From Pectobacterium brasiliense (GTDB lineage Bacteria > Pseudomonadota > Gammaproteobacteria > Enterobacterales > Enterobacteriaceae): a DNA stretch of 64,000 nt. Position 1 is the first letter of the stretch, and every line of letters starts with the position of its first letter. Below are positions 1-9,803 of this stretch, piece by piece. The stretch covers positions 1 to 64,000 of the forward strand of contig NZ_JACDSF010000031.1 of NCBI RefSeq assembly GCF_013449685.1, read 5' to 3'. The notes below the pieces were generated by a model that worked only from the letters and a program-made list of their open reading frames with translations, was not told the origin of the DNA and made no database searches. Both the position numbers and the translations under genes were made by a program.

Positions 1-14
1 GTCGATGGAGGCGC

Positions 15-42
15 ATTATAGGGAGCCGATTCAGAAGCGCAA
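15..42 (-). promoter_or_regulatory. rRNA operon P1-type promoter
   Basis: On the minus strand a -35 TTGCGC (42 to 37) is followed by a 16-bp spacer ending in GGCTCCC and a -10 TATAAT (20 to 15). A GC-rich discriminator (GCGCCTCC) lies downstream and an A-rich stretch upstream, like an UP element. CCCTATAATGCGCC and the 16-bp spacing match E. coli rrn P1 promoters as I know them. gmhB lies next to an rrn operon in E. coli, so a 16S gene should begin just left of the window. The gene itself is not visible. Confidence 0.8.
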
Positions 43-94
43 GCAAATCTCGTAAACTTTTTTCTGTTTGCGCATCTTTCATTCGTTCCGCTTG

Positions 95-658
95 TTAACT
101 GCGCGTTTTTATCCATTTTGGCAGGTCTGCGAGGCTTTCCAGCACACCATCGGCCAGTGCCTCGCCTTGCTCAGTGACGGTTTTACCGGTACGAACCAGT
201 AATTTTTTTCCTATACCAGCACCAATTGCAGCCTGAATATCCTCTAATTTGTCTCCCACCATATAAGAAGCCGTCATATCAATGTTCAGCTCATGCTGTG
301 CGGAAAGCAGCATGCCCGGCTCAGGCTTACGGCAATCACAACTCTGGCGATACTCACCTTCCACTGCTTCAGGGTGATGCGGACAAAAATAGATGCCATC
401 CAGATCAACACCGCGATCGGCCAGTGACCAGTCCATCCACTCCGTCAGTTGCATAAACTGATCTTCTGTAAACTTACCACGGGCGATGCCGGACTGATTC
501 GTCACCACAACCAGCGCAAACCCCATGCTTTTCAACTCACGCATGGCATCGATAACGCCATCAATGAATTGAAAATGGTCAATGTCATGAACATAACCGT
601 GATCGACATTGATCGTGCCGTCACGATCAAGAAAAACTGCTGGAACGCTTTGTGCCAC
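95..658 (-). CDS. gmhB: D-glycero-beta-D-manno-heptose 1,7-bisphosphate 7-phosphatase
   Basis: A cytosolic HAD-superfamily phosphatase of 187 aa that removes the C7 phosphate of heptose bisphosphate in ADP-heptose synthesis for the LPS inner core. The HAD motif FLDRDGT carries the nucleophile and acid Asp11 and Asp13. The zinc-binding set Cys92, His94, Cys107, Cys109 is intact, and TNQSG (motif II) and GDK (motif IV) are present. The length equals the family norm. It is divergent from metN and reads toward the rRNA promoter at the window edge, the same neighbourhood as in E. coli. Confidence 0.95.
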   Translation of the reverse strand: MAQSVPAVFLDRDGTINVDHGYVHDIDHFQFIDGVIDAMRELKSMGFALVVVTNQSGIARGKFTEDQFMQLTEWMDWSLADRGVDLDGIYFCPHHPEAVEGEYRQSCDCRKPEPGMLLSAQHELNIDMTASYMVGDKLEDIQAAIGAGIGKKLLVRTGKTVTEQGEALADGVLESLADLPKWIKTRS

Positions 659-742
659 TGACTTTGCTCCTGAATGCCTAAATTACGCAGTAGTATCGCA
701 TGTTTTCACGCATAGGGAGAATGCAGAGCTATGACAATCCCG

Positions 743-774
743 ATTGACTTAGACGTCTAGACGCCCTAGCATCC
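743..774 (+). promoter_or_regulatory. MetJ operator (met boxes) before metNIQ
   Basis: A perfect met box AGACGTCT at 751-758 is followed directly by AGACGCCC (759-766). Weaker 8-bp units lie on either side (743-750, 767-774). Tandem 8-bp boxes are how the MetJ-SAM repressor binds. The site is about 80 bp before metN, so repression by SAM is expected. TTGACT at 745-750 could be a -35, but I do not see a convincing -10. Confidence 0.85.
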
Positions 775-838
775 GTTTCATATTCTGTTAATTCAGAAAC
801 TGATTTATCCAGCCATAGGCACTCACGATAAAAAACAT

Positions 839-1870
839 ATGATTGAACTTTCTAATATTACTAAGGTTTTTCAGCAAAATGGGCGAACCATTGCCGCACT
901 TTCTGATGTCAGCCTTCATGTTCCCACTGGGCAAATTTATGGCGTTATCGGCGCATCGGGCGCAGGTAAAAGTACACTCATTCGCTGCGTCAATTTATTG
1001 GAACGTCCGACAGAAGGGAAAGTGCTGGTCGACGGGCAAGAGTTGACTCAACTGTCAGATAGCCAGTTGACACGTGCACGCCGTCAAATCGGCATGATTT
1101 TCCAACACTTCAACCTGCTCGCTTCGCGCACCGTTTTTGGTAACATTTCACTACCGCTGGAATTGGATAACACGCCGAAAGCCGACATAACCAAACGAGT
1201 CAATGAGTTGTTAGAGTTGGTTGGACTGGCAGATAAGCATGATGTCTACCCAGCCAATTTGTCCGGCGGACAAAAGCAGCGCGTCGCCATTGCCCGTGCG
1301 CTGGCTAGCAATCCTAAAGTTCTGCTGTGTGACGAAGCAACCAGCGCGTTGGATCCTGCAACAACCCGTTCAATTCTTGAGTTACTGAAAGACATCAATC
1401 GCCGCCTCGGTCTAACCATCCTTCTTATTACCCATGAAATGGATGTAGTGAAACGCATTTGCGATCGGGTTGCGGTGATCAGCGACGGACGGCTCATTGA
1501 GCAGGACACCGTAAGCGAAGTCTTCTCACACCCGAAAACGCCGCTGGCGCAGAAATTCATTCAGTCAACGTTACACCTAGACATCCCAGACGATTACCTC
1601 ACTCGTCTGTCCCCTGACTCTCGCCCGGATACCACACCATTATTACGAATGGAGTTTACGGGTAAATCGGTGGATGCTCCGCTGCTGTCCGAGGTTGCTC
1701 GACGCTTTAACGTCAACAACAACATTATCAGCGCCCAGATGGATTATGCCGGTGGCGTTAAGTTCGGCATCATGCTGGCAGAAATGCACGGCAACGATGC
1801 GGATATCAAAGCTGCAATCCAATTCCTGCAGGAAAGTCACGTTACAATTGAGGTTCTGGGTTATGTCTGA
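839..1870 (+). CDS. metN: Methionine ABC transporter ATPase MetN
   Basis: The ATP-hydrolysing subunit (343 aa) of the MetNIQ methionine importer, on the cytoplasmic face of the inner membrane. Walker [10 protein letters not shown] is at residues 38-46, followed by the signature LSGGQKQR and the Walker B segment [11 protein letters not shown], with the switch His in ITHEMD. The last ~100 residues form the extra C-terminal domain that binds methionine for trans-inhibition in this family. It is first in an operon behind met boxes. Its stop overlaps the metI start by 8 bp, which suggests translational coupling. Confidence 0.96.
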   Translation: MIELSNITKVFQQNGRTIAALSDVSLHVPTGQIYGVIGASGAGKSTLIRCVNLLERPTEGKVLVDGQELTQLSDSQLTRARRQIGMIFQHFNLLASRTVFGNISLPLELDNTPKADITKRVNELLELVGLADKHDVYPANLSGGQKQRVAIARALASNPKVLLCDEATSALDPATTRSILELLKDINRRLGLTILLITHEMDVVKRICDRVAVISDGRLIEQDTVSEVFSHPKTPLAQKFIQSTLHLDIPDDYLTRLSPDSRPDTTPLLRMEFTGKSVDAPLLSEVARRFNVNNNIISAQMDYAGGVKFGIMLAEMHGNDADIKAAIQFLQESHVTIEVLGYV

Positions 1871-2516
1871 AGCAATGATGTGGTTAATGGCTAAGGGAGT
1901 ATGGGAAACCGTCGCGATGACGTTCGTTTCTGGTTTCTTTGGCTTTGTGCTTGGCTTACCCGTAGGCGTTTTGTTGTATACCACACGCCCAGGGCAAATC
2001 ATCGCCAACCCAAAACTCTACCGAACCGTTTCTGCACTGGTAAACATCTTCCGCTCGATTCCGTTCATTATTTTGCTGGTATGGATGATTCCTTTTACCC
2101 GCATCATTGTCGGAACCTCGATTGGTCTGCAAGCAGCTATCGTCCCTCTCACCGTAGGTGCAGCGCCGTTTATTGCCCGTATGGTGGAAAATGCGTTGCT
2201 TGAAATTCCTACCGGCCTGATCGAAGCCGCCCGTGCGATGGGTGCAACGCCAATGCAAATCATCAGAAAAATATTACTGCCGGAAGCATTACCGGGACTC
2301 ATTAATGCCGCAACTATCACGCTAATCACACTCGTAGGCTATTCTGCTATGGGTGGAGCCGTGGGCGCAGGCGGCTTAGGTCAAATTGGTTATCAGTATG
2401 GTTATATTGGTTATAACGCGACGGTCATGAATACGGTATTAATATTACTGGTTGTTTTGGTTTACCTGATTCAATTCTGCGGCGACAGGGCAGTAAAAGC
2501 TGTCACACACAAGTAG
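1863..2516 (+). CDS. metI: Methionine ABC transporter permease MetI
   Basis: Integral inner-membrane subunit (217 aa) that forms a homodimeric channel with two MetN. The ATG at 1863 lies inside the end of metN and gives MSEAMMWL, the usual family N-terminus; a longer reading in the same frame has no family similarity upstream. Hydrophobic segments fill the protein. The EAA coupling helix is visible as [20 protein letters not shown]. Confidence 0.95.
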   Translation: MSEAMMWLMAKGVWETVAMTFVSGFFGFVLGLPVGVLLYTTRPGQIIANPKLYRTVSALVNIFRSIPFIILLVWMIPFTRIIVGTSIGLQAAIVPLTVGAAPFIARMVENALLEIPTGLIEAARAMGATPMQIIRKILLPEALPGLINAATITLITLVGYSAMGGAVGAGGLGQIGYQYGYIGYNATVMNTVLILLVVLVYLIQFCGDRAVKAVTHK

Positions 2517-2580
2517 TCATCACAATACGCATTTGCCATATAGGCATCTGCCAAGAGAATAGTTAATTAGGGGTAAGGAT

Positions 2581-3396
2581 ATGGCGATTAAACTGAAATC
2601 TATTGCGGCCATTGGCGCACTTATTGGTGCTCTGGCGCTAGCGGGATGTGGTCAGGAAGAAAAGAATCCTAATCATATTAAAGTCGGCGTTATTGTTGGT
2701 GCAGAGCAGCAAGTGGCGGAAATCGCACAGAAAGTGGCGAAAGACAAATACGGCCTGGACGTTGAATTGGTCACATTCAACGACTACGTTTTGCCGAATG
2801 AAGCCCTGAGCAAAGGCGACATCGACCTGAATGCCTTCCAGCACAAACCTTATCTGGATCAGCAGATCAAAGATCGTGGTTATAAACTGGTTTCTGTCGG
2901 CAACAGCTTTGTTTACCCAATCGCGGGTTACTCCAAAAAAATCAAATCGCTGAATGAACTGCAAGATGGTGCTCAAGTTGCGCTGCCAAACGATCCAACC
3001 AACCTGGGCCGTTCTCTGCTGCTGCTGCAAAAAGTCGGCTTGATTAAACTGAAAGACAACGTTGGTCTGCTGCCAACCGTACTGGATGTGACTGAAAACC
3101 CAAAAAACATCAAACTGGTTGAGCTGGAAGCACCACAACTGCCACGTTCTTTAGATGACGCACAAATCGCGCTGGCTGTAATCAACACCACTTACGCTAG
3201 CCAGATTAACCTGACGCCAACCAAAGATGGCCTGTTTGTTGAAGAGAAAGACTCTCCGTATGTAAACCTGTTGGTTTCACGCGAAGACAACAAAGACGCT
3301 GAAAACGTGAAGAAATTCGTTCAGGCTTATCAGTCCAATGAAGTGAATGACGCAGCAAATAAAATCTTTAATGGCGGCGCAGTGAAAGGCTGGTAA
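2581..3396 (+). CDS. metQ: Methionine-binding lipoprotein MetQ
   Basis: Substrate-binding lipoprotein (271 aa, NlpA family) that captures D/L-methionine for MetNI. The N-terminus has a lipoprotein signal ending in ALAGC, with Cys23 as the lipidation site. A good ribosome site (GGGGTAAGG) precedes the ATG. It is separated from metI by 64 bp and followed by a strong hairpin terminator, so it closes the metNIQ operon. Base composition and codon use look like its neighbours. Confidence 0.95.
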   Translation: MAIKLKSIAAIGALIGALALAGCGQEEKNPNHIKVGVIVGAEQQVAEIAQKVAKDKYGLDVELVTFNDYVLPNEALSKGDIDLNAFQHKPYLDQQIKDRGYKLVSVGNSFVYPIAGYSKKIKSLNELQDGAQVALPNDPTNLGRSLLLLQKVGLIKLKDNVGLLPTVLDVTENPKNIKLVELEAPQLPRSLDDAQIALAVINTTYASQINLTPTKDGLFVEEKDSPYVNLLVSREDNKDAENVKKFVQAYQSNEVNDAANKIFNGGAVKGW

Positions 3397-3431
3397 TCCA
3401 GCTCTAACATACTTAATTAAAAGATATCTGT

Positions 3432-3456
3432 AAGACGGGCTACGGCCCGTCTTGTT
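3432..3456 (+). terminator. Hairpin terminator after metQ
   Basis: Perfect 9-bp stem AAGACGGGC (3432-3440) / GCCCGTCTT (3445-3453) with a TACG tetraloop, followed by a short T-rich tail. It separates metNIQ from rcsF. Confidence 0.8.
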
Positions 3457-3514
3457 ATTTGTGCAATTGCTTGCTTCAATACCCGCTCTTTGAGAAAAAG
3501 CAGAGGAATCCTTA

Positions 3515-3925
3515 ATGCGTGCTGTTCCCTTTATATTGTTGGCCATGTCGCTGACAGGCTGTTCTTTATTTCAGAAGCCACCGGCACCGGCACCTCAACC
3601 CGCTATTGAAACCAAAACTGTAGAACCTGCGCCTAAACCGAAGCCTGTGGCTCGCCCGACGCCAGCGGTGTTATATAAAAGTGCAGAAGAATTAGTCGGT
3701 AAACCTTTCCGTGATATGGGCGAAGTTTCAGGCTCCTCATGTCAGGTCAGCGCTCAGGACGCTCCCCCTAACGCGGCAAATGCGCGTAAAAGAATGCAAA
3801 ACCGCGCAACGGCAATGAAAGCTAATGCAGTTTTACTGCATGAATGCCAAACCGTCAGCGGCGTAGCGGGTTGCTACAGCCAGGTCGTTTGCCAAGGCAC
3901 CGCGCTGAAAGTTTCTGCACAATGA
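3515..3925 (+). CDS. rcsF: Rcs stress-sensing outer-membrane lipoprotein RcsF
   Basis: Envelope-stress sensor (136 aa) that signals outer-membrane and peptidoglycan damage to the Rcs phosphorelay. The lipobox LTGC puts the lipidated residue at Cys16. A Pro/Lys-rich linker (about residues 22-52) follows, then a small domain with four Cys (SGSSC, HEC, GVAGC, VVC), matching the two non-consecutive disulfides known for RcsF. AGAGGA precedes the ATG. Its stop overlaps the trmO start (ATGA), as expected for coupled genes. Confidence 0.93.
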   Translation: MRAVPFILLAMSLTGCSLFQKPPAPAPQPAIETKTVEPAPKPKPVARPTPAVLYKSAEELVGKPFRDMGEVSGSSCQVSAQDAPPNAANARKRMQNRATAMKANAVLLHECQTVSGVAGCYSQVVCQGTALKVSAQ

Positions 3926-4638
3926 GTCAATTTGTTTTCAATCAGATCGGGATTATCCGCTCACCGTATAAAGAAAAGTTTGCCATTCCACGGCAGCCGG
4001 GTCTGATTGAAGACGGAGGCGGAGAACTTCAGCTATTACCGCCGTACAATCAGGCAGACTGTGTGCGGGGGCTGGAAGATTTCAGCCATATTTGGATAGT
4101 GTTCATTTTTCATCAAACGATGGAAGGCGGTTGGCGTCCCACAGTTCGACCACCGCGTCTGGGAGGAAACACACGCACAGGCGTTTTCGCTACGCGTTCC
4201 ACCTTCCGTCCCAATCCTGTTGGCATGTCGCTGGTTGAATTAAAAGGCATCCGAGTAAAAGGCGATGCCATTACGCTCGACTTAGGCAGTCTTGATCTGG
4301 TCGATGGCACACCGGTCATCGATATCAAACCTTACCTCCCCTTTGCAGAAAGCCATCCTCAGGCGCGAGCGGGCTTTGCCCAAATGGCACCCGATGCCGC
4401 GATGCCAGTCACTTTTTCCCCCCTTGCGGAAAGCCAAATCGTAGAACACCAAAAGAAATATCCCCAGTTAAAACGCTTTATCTCGCAGGTATTGGCGCAG
4501 GATCCGCGCCCCGCCTACCGTAAAGGGGAAAATACCACGCGGGAATACGCCGTTTTGCTATTGGAGTTCAATGTGCGCTGGCGCGTCTGCGAAGAACAAA
4601 CCGAAGTGTTGAGTCTCGACCCGTCACATACGTGTTAA
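3922..4638 (+). CDS. trmO: tRNA (t6A37) N6-methyltransferase TrmO
   Basis: SAM-dependent enzyme (238 aa) of the TsaA/YaeB family that methylates t6A37 in certain threonine tRNAs. Conserved blocks FRPNPVGMS, DLVDGTPVIDIKPYLP and the C-terminal DPRPAYRK are all present. The ATG at 3922 overlaps the rcsF stop and gives MSQFVFNQIGIIRSPYKEKF, a typical start for the family. A longer upstream reading would overlap rcsF heavily and is not needed. Confidence 0.92.
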   Translation: MSQFVFNQIGIIRSPYKEKFAIPRQPGLIEDGGGELQLLPPYNQADCVRGLEDFSHIWIVFIFHQTMEGGWRPTVRPPRLGGNTRTGVFATRSTFRPNPVGMSLVELKGIRVKGDAITLDLGSLDLVDGTPVIDIKPYLPFAESHPQARAGFAQMAPDAAMPVTFSPLAESQIVEHQKKYPQLKRFISQVLAQDPRPAYRKGENTTREYAVLLLEFNVRWRVCEEQTEVLSLDPSHTC

Positions 4639-4783
4639 TACACGAACCGCAGCAATATATTCTAAAATTGTCCCTGCTCTCTTTTGACACGTCGCCCACG
4701 CTGGTAAACTAAGCCACTTTTTATGTGCCTTCGGCTGCACGGCAGCCCTATGCTACTTGTCGTTCTAACGGAACTAAAACCCC

Positions 4784-6502
4784 ATGCGTACTAGCCAATA
4801 CATGCTCTCCACACTCAAGGAGACGCCAGCCGATGCAGAAGTCATCAGCCATCAGTTGATGCTCCGGGCAGGAATGATTCGTAAACTGGCCTCAGGCCTT
4901 TACACCTGGTTGCCAACCGGTTTACGTGTTTTGAGAAAAGTTGAAAATATCGTGCGCGAAGAGATGAACAACGCTGGCGCGATTGAAGTGTCCATGCCCG
5001 TTGTTCAGCCTGCCGATTTATGGGTGGAAAGTGGACGTTGGGATCAATATGGCCCAGAACTGCTGCGTTTTGTCGATCGTGGTGAGCGCCCATTTGTGCT
5101 CGGCCCCACACACGAAGAAGTGATTACCGATCTGATTCGTAATGAAATTAGCTCTTATAAACAGCTGCCGCTGAATTTCTTCCAGATTCAAACCAAATTC
5201 CGCGATGAAGTACGCCCACGTTTTGGCGTCATGCGCTCGCGTGAATTCCTGATGAAAGACGCCTACTCTTTCCATACCTCGCAGGAATCATTGCAGGTCA
5301 CTTACGACGCGATGTACGCCGCTTACAGCCAGATTTTCAGCCGTATGGATCTGGATTTCAGAGCCGTTCAGGCGGATACCGGTTCTATCGGTGGCAATGC
5401 CTCCCATGAGTTTCAGGTGCTGGCGACCAGCGGCGAAGACGATATCGTTTTCTCAACGGAATCCGACTACGCGGCAAACATTGAACTGGCAGAAGCTGTC
5501 GCACCGAAGTTAGGCCGCGCTGAAGCGACGGAAGAGTTGCGTCTGGTTGATACGCCAAATGCCAAGACCATCGCTGAGCTGGTTGAGCAGTTTACGTTGC
5601 CAGTAGAAAAAACCGTGAAAACGCTGCTGGTTAAAGCAACGGAAGAAAGCGGCCATAAACTGGTTGCCCTGCTGGTTCGCGGCGATCACGAACTGAATGA
5701 AATCAAAGCGGAGAAAATTGCTCAAGTAGCCAGCCCGCTGACGTTCGCAACAGAAGAAGAAATTCGTGCAACTATCGGTGCAGGTCCAGGTTCACTTGGG
5801 CCAGTCAAGTTGTCGATTCCTGTTGTTGCCGATCGTACCGTCGCGGCGATGAGCGATTTCAGCGCTGGCGCGAACATTGATGGCAAACACTATTTTGGTA
5901 TCAACTGGGAACGTGACGTTACGCTGCCGCAGGTTGCAGATATCCGTAACGTAGTTGAAGGCGACATCAGTCCAGACGGCAAAGGCACACTACAAATTAA
6001 ACGCGGTATCGAAGTGGGCCATATTTTCCAACTGGGCAGCAAGTATTCTGAAGCGCTGAAAGCGACAGTTCAAGGTGAAGACGGTCGTAACCAGACGCTG
6101 ACGATGGGTTGCTACGGTATTGGTGTGACGCGCGTGGTCGCAGCGGCGATTGAGCAGAATCATGACGAACGCGGCATCATCTGGCCAGACGCGATTGCAC
6201 CTTTCCACGTTGCTATTCTGCCAATGAACATGCACAAGTCTTTCCGCGTGAAGGAAGTGGCCGAGGATATCTACCAGCAACTGCGCGCTAAGGGCATTGA
6301 AGTTCTGCTTGATGACCGTAAAGAGCGCCCGGGAGTAATGTTCGCCGATATGGAGTTGATTGGCGTGCCGCATACTATCGTCATTGGCGATCGCAATCTG
6401 GATAGCGAAGAGATTGAATATAAGAACCGTCGGGTCGGTGAAAAGCAAATGATTAAAACCAGCGAAATCATCGATTTCCTGCTGGCGAATATCGTACGCT
6501 AA
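4784..6502 (+). CDS. proS: Prolyl-tRNA synthetase
   Basis: Class II aminoacyl-tRNA synthetase (572 aa, bacterial type) charging tRNA-Pro. The N-terminal catalytic core carries motif 2 ([23 protein letters not shown]). A central insertion domain of about 180 residues is the editing (INS) domain that clears Ala-tRNA-Pro. Motif 3 is [13 protein letters not shown], followed by the anticodon-binding domain. Length and start agree with the E. coli enzyme. It ends the rcsF-trmO-proS run and is followed by a bidirectional terminator. Confidence 0.97.
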   Translation: MRTSQYMLSTLKETPADAEVISHQLMLRAGMIRKLASGLYTWLPTGLRVLRKVENIVREEMNNAGAIEVSMPVVQPADLWVESGRWDQYGPELLRFVDRGERPFVLGPTHEEVITDLIRNEISSYKQLPLNFFQIQTKFRDEVRPRFGVMRSREFLMKDAYSFHTSQESLQVTYDAMYAAYSQIFSRMDLDFRAVQADTGSIGGNASHEFQVLATSGEDDIVFSTESDYAANIELAEAVAPKLGRAEATEELRLVDTPNAKTIAELVEQFTLPVEKTVKTLLVKATEESGHKLVALLVRGDHELNEIKAEKIAQVASPLTFATEEEIRATIGAGPGSLGPVKLSIPVVADRTVAAMSDFSAGANIDGKHYFGINWERDVTLPQVADIRNVVEGDISPDGKGTLQIKRGIEVGHIFQLGSKYSEALKATVQGEDGRNQTLTMGCYGIGVTRVVAAAIEQNHDERGIIWPDAIAPFHVAILPMNMHKSFRVKEVAEDIYQQLRAKGIEVLLDDRKERPGVMFADMELIGVPHTIVIGDRNLDSEEIEYKNRRVGEKQMIKTSEIIDFLLANIVR

Positions 6503-6548
6503 CTGCCGTCGGACCGCCCTTTCACGCGAAAGGGCGAATACAGACATA

Positions 6549-6578
6549 AAAAAATGGTGGGGAAACCCACCATTTTTT
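6549..6578. terminator. Bidirectional terminator between proS and rpoS
   Basis: Stem ATGGTGGG (6554-6561) / CCCACCAT (6566-6573) with a GAAA loop. A-run and T-run flanks extend the stem and act as U-tracts on both strands. It serves convergent proS (+) and rpoS (-). Confidence 0.88.
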
Positions 6579-6621
6579 ATTTCAAGACGTTTATTTCAAA
6601 ACATCAGTAACTCGTCACGAA

Positions 6622-7614
6622 TTATTCACGAAACAGTTCTTCAATGCTCAACCCCTGAACCTGCAAAATTTCCCGCAGGCGGCGTAAGCCTTCAACCTGA
6701 ATCTGGCGAACACGTTCACGCGTTAAGCCGATTTCACGACCCACATCTTCCAGCGTAGCCGCTTCGTACCCTAACAGGCCGAAACGACGCGCCAGCACCT
6801 CACGCTGTTTGGCATTAAGCTCAAACAACCATTTAACGATATTCTGCTTCATATCGTTATCCTGAGTGGTGTCTTCAGGTCCGTTATCTTTTTCGTCTGC
6901 CAGAATATCCAGCAGCGCTTTTTCCGAATCGCCACCCAGCGGGGTATCGACGGAAGTAATACGTTCATTCAGGCGCAGCATGCGGTTGACATCATCAACG
7001 GGCTTATCAAGCTGTTCGGCGATTTCTTCCGCACTCGGCTCGTGATCCAGTTTATGAGACAGTTCGCGCGCGGTGCGCAGATAAACGTTGAGTTCTTTGA
7101 CAATGTGAATCGGTAAACGGATGGTACGGGTTTGATTCATGATCGCCCGTTCTATCGTCTGTCGAATCCACCAGGTTGCGTAGGTTGAAAAACGGAATCC
7201 TCTTTCTGGATCGAATTTTTCAACTGCACGGATCAGGCCGAGGTTCCCCTCTTCAATCAGGTCAAGCAGCGCCAGACCACGATTGTTGTAACGGCGGGCA
7301 ATTTTCACCACCAGTCGCAGGTTACTCTCGATCATCCGTCGGCGCGATGGGACATCGCCACGCAACGCGCGTCGGGCAAAATAAACTTCTTCTTCTGCAG
7401 TTAAAAGCGGCGAATAGCCGATCTCTCCTAAATAGAGCTGTGTTGCGTCAAGGACACGCTGTGGGATCCCTTGCGATAACAGTTCGTCTTCCGCCGAATC
7501 ATTATCATTGGTATCTTCCTCTGCCAGCGCTTTATCGTCAAAAACGTCAAGTCCATTTTCTTCGAAATCGGTATCTTCATGTAACTCGTTAACTTTCAGC
7601 GTACTTTGGCTCAT
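6622..7614 (-). CDS. rpoS: RNA polymerase stationary-phase sigma factor RpoS
   Basis: Sigma-38 (330 aa), master regulator of the general stress and stationary-phase response. Region 2 is seen in [18 protein letters not shown] and [10 protein letters not shown], region 3 in [11 protein letters not shown], and region 4 in the helix-turn-helix block [23 protein letters not shown]. Length matches the E. coli protein and the reading frame is intact. In relatives the main rpoS promoter lies inside nlpD and yields a long leader that base-pairs with regulatory RNAs; the nlpD-rpoS arrangement is preserved here. Confidence 0.97.
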   Translation of the reverse strand: MSQSTLKVNELHEDTDFEENGLDVFDDKALAEEDTNDNDSAEDELLSQGIPQRVLDATQLYLGEIGYSPLLTAEEEVYFARRALRGDVPSRRRMIESNLRLVVKIARRYNNRGLALLDLIEEGNLGLIRAVEKFDPERGFRFSTYATWWIRQTIERAIMNQTRTIRLPIHIVKELNVYLRTARELSHKLDHEPSAEEIAEQLDKPVDDVNRMLRLNERITSVDTPLGGDSEKALLDILADEKDNGPEDTTQDNDMKQNIVKWLFELNAKQREVLARRFGLLGYEAATLEDVGREIGLTRERVRQIQVEGLRRLREILQVQGLSIEELFRE

Positions 7615-7667
7615 AAGTGGCTCCTACCCGTGATCCCTTGGCAGAATACCGAAATACTCTGCCCGAT

Positions 7668-8705
7668 TTATCGCTGCGGCAGAAAACGCAGCGGGTTTAC
7701 GGATTTCCCCTTGTAACGAATTTCAAAGTGCAAGCGAACTGAGCTGGTGCCCGTACTGCCCATCGTAGCGATTTTTTGTCCTGCCGTGACGTCTTGTTGC
7801 TCACGGACTAGCATCGTATCGTTATGGGCATAGGCACTGAGGTAGTCATCATTATGTTTGATGATTATCAGATTTCCGTAACCACGTAGCGCATTACCCG
7901 CATACACCACGCGCCCACTGGCGGTTGCGGTGATCGGTTGCCCACGTGAGCCGGCGATATCAATCCCTTTATTCCCCCCCTCAGAAGCGGAGAAACTATC
8001 TATGACTTTCCCATCGGTAGGCCAACGCCAACTGCCGACAGCAGCCGTATTGCTACTGGCAACAGCCGCTGGTGCGGAAACAGGAGCGGTTGTTGGTGCC
8101 CCTGCCGTAGGCAACATCTTACCTACATTATTCTGTTTACCCTGATTATCAGAATACGCATTAGTTGACTGAGAATCAACCGATGTAGTTTGTATTTGCG
8201 CACTTGATGGCGGCGTTGGTATACCACCTCGGGTAGCATCAGTTGTTGCCAACATTCCACCACCGCTCGTCAGGCCCCCCCCCGAAGCATTGTTACCAGA
8301 TCCGCTGCCTAAGTTCAGTGATTGCCCCACATTCAGGCTGTATGGCTCTGGAATATTGTTGCGTTGCGCCAGATCTCGGTAGTCATTACCGGTAATCCAC
8401 GCGATATAAAACAGGGTATCGCCCCGTTTAACCGTGTAGGAATTGCCACCGCTGTAGCTGCCTTTCGGAATATTACCGTAGCTGCGGTTGTAAACAATTC
8501 GTCCGTCGGACGTTGTTGCAACGCTTTCACCCACCGTTGAAATGCGTGATGGTGGCGCAGATAACATTCCCCCTCGATTGCCCGTATTTCCGTCAACGCT
8601 GCTGATCGGTGCAGATTTGGAATTATTGTTGGTACATCCCGCCACCCCTAAGACAATCACCGTACAAGCAGCAATGTGACGCAAATTCATCATTCGGCTT
8701 CCCAT
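7668..8705 (-). CDS. nlpD: Murein hydrolase activator lipoprotein NlpD
   Basis: Outer-membrane lipoprotein (345 aa) that activates the amidase AmiC in daughter-cell separation. The lipobox VAGC places the lipidated Cys at 24, and a LysM peptidoglycan-binding domain spans about residues 90-132. A low-complexity Gly/Ser/Thr/Ala/Pro linker leads to a C-terminal LytM (M23-like) domain, about residues 225-340, in which the catalytic zinc site looks degenerate, as in other NlpD. A Shine-Dalgarno supports the ATG at 8705. A run of nine G encodes Gly142-144 in the linker (see findings). Confidence 0.93.
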   Translation of the reverse strand: MGSRMMNLRHIAACTVIVLGVAGCTNNNSKSAPISSVDGNTGNRGGMLSAPPSRISTVGESVATTSDGRIVYNRSYGNIPKGSYSGGNSYTVKRGDTLFYIAWITGNDYRDLAQRNNIPEPYSLNVGQSLNLGSGSGNNASGGGLTSGGGMLATTDATRGGIPTPPSSAQIQTTSVDSQSTNAYSDNQGKQNNVGKMLPTAGAPTTAPVSAPAAVASSNTAAVGSWRWPTDGKVIDSFSASEGGNKGIDIAGSRGQPITATASGRVVYAGNALRGYGNLIIIKHNDDYLSAYAHNDTMLVREQQDVTAGQKIATMGSTGTSSVRLHFEIRYKGKSVNPLRFLPQR

Positions 8706-9036
8706 GCGCCTTACTCCCCTCTAACTATAGCGTTCAAAAAAATGTCGATAACATTAAAAAAACAGTAATACTCGGAACTCAATTCGGACATACCTGCCTC
8801 GCATCTGCTCTCGCTTAACGGGCTGTAGCGTAAGTGATTGTAGCGTAACCGGTATCCGGTGATTTATTCGTTAGTTGGCACGAGAAAGATCGCTACTCCA
8901 CCATTACTGGCGCATAAGCAAAACGAGAAAGGCACCACGATGATTAGATGCTAACAATATCAACAAGTTCGCACTATAAAACAGTTATGTTGAAATTTTA
9001 AAGACTTAACAACAAATGCATACCAACGCCACGGTA
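8706..9036. other. Intergenic region between pcm and nlpD
   Basis: No credible gene. On the minus strand, TTATCG and TATAGT separated by 16 bp lie about 25 bp before nlpD and may be its promoter (weak). A 10-bp direct repeat TGTAGCGTAA occurs at 8824-8833 and 8839-8848. I see no terminator for pcm. Confidence 0.4.
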
Positions 9037-9663
9037 TCAGGCTAATTCCCCTTTGACCAGAGGAACAAACCGAACAGCTTCAACCGTTTGAATAATAAAT
9101 TCTCCAGCATGGCGTTGAACAATTTGTAAGTATTGTGACTGTTCACCAACAGGCAACACCATCACACCGCCTTCATCAAGCTGTTCCATCAGCGCTCGGG
9201 GAATTTCTGGCGGTGCAGCAGTGACGATGATGGCATCAAACGGCCCGCGCGATGCCCAGCCCTGCCACCCATCACCATGACGGGTAGAAACATTATGCAG
9301 ATCAAGCTGCTTTAAGCGACGTTTAGCCTGCCATTGCAGCCCTTTGATGCGCTCAACCGAGCAAACGTGCCGCACCAAATGCGCCAGAATTGCCGTTTGA
9401 TAACCCGACCCAGTGCCAATCTCCAGCACGCGGGAGTCGGGCGTCAGGCTGAGCAGTTCCGTCATCTTCGCAACGATATAGGGCTGCGAAATCGTTTGGC
9501 CGGAACCAATAGGAAGAGCGGTATTTTCATACGCTTTATGCTCGAAAGCCTCATCAACAAAACGTTCTCTGGGTACGGCTTCTATCGCCTTCAGCAGACG
9601 CTCGTCCTGAATGCCCTGCTGGCGCAACTGCACCAACAACGTTTCTATACGCTTGTTTACCAT
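9037..9663 (-). CDS. pcm: Protein-L-isoaspartate O-methyltransferase
   Basis: SAM-dependent repair enzyme (208 aa) that methylates isoaspartyl residues in aged proteins so that they can revert to aspartate. The SAM-binding motif [15 protein letters not shown] is present, as are the family blocks [15 protein letters not shown] and [10 protein letters not shown]. The start ATGGTAAAC overlaps the TGG TAA end of the surE remnant, exactly the pcm/surE junction geometry of E. coli. Otherwise a normal, complete gene. Confidence 0.95.
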   Translation of the reverse strand: MVNKRIETLLVQLRQQGIQDERLLKAIEAVPRERFVDEAFEHKAYENTALPIGSGQTISQPYIVAKMTELLSLTPDSRVLEIGTGSGYQTAILAHLVRHVCSVERIKGLQWQAKRRLKQLDLHNVSTRHGDGWQGWASRGPFDAIIVTAAPPEIPRALMEQLDEGGVMVLPVGEQSQYLQIVQRHAGEFIIQTVEAVRFVPLVKGELA

Positions 9664-9803
9664 TCCCCGCCGACCTCAGCTCTGGTTAACCTCGCCACCA
9701 ATACAGCAATTTTCCCGCACAGGGGTAAACTAACCGCCGCTATCGCACGGTTGCCAGCATTATTCTGTTCAACTATTTTCTGCAAAAACGTATCGCAGTA
9801 CAT
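9657..9803 (-). pseudogene. surE: Remnant of surE (internal deletion)
   Basis: The truD-pcm interval is only about 140 bp, whereas enterobacteria carry the ~250-codon 5'-nucleotidase gene surE here. What remains is an open frame of 48 codons. Its ATG overlaps the truD stop (TGATG), and its end reads VGGEW-stop, overlapping the pcm start as intact surE does. The SurE N-terminal nucleotide-binding block (LLSNDDG type) and the whole catalytic core are missing. Both edges look like surE while the middle does not, so I call it a deletion scar; whether the 48-codon frame is translated is unknown. Confidence 0.75.
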
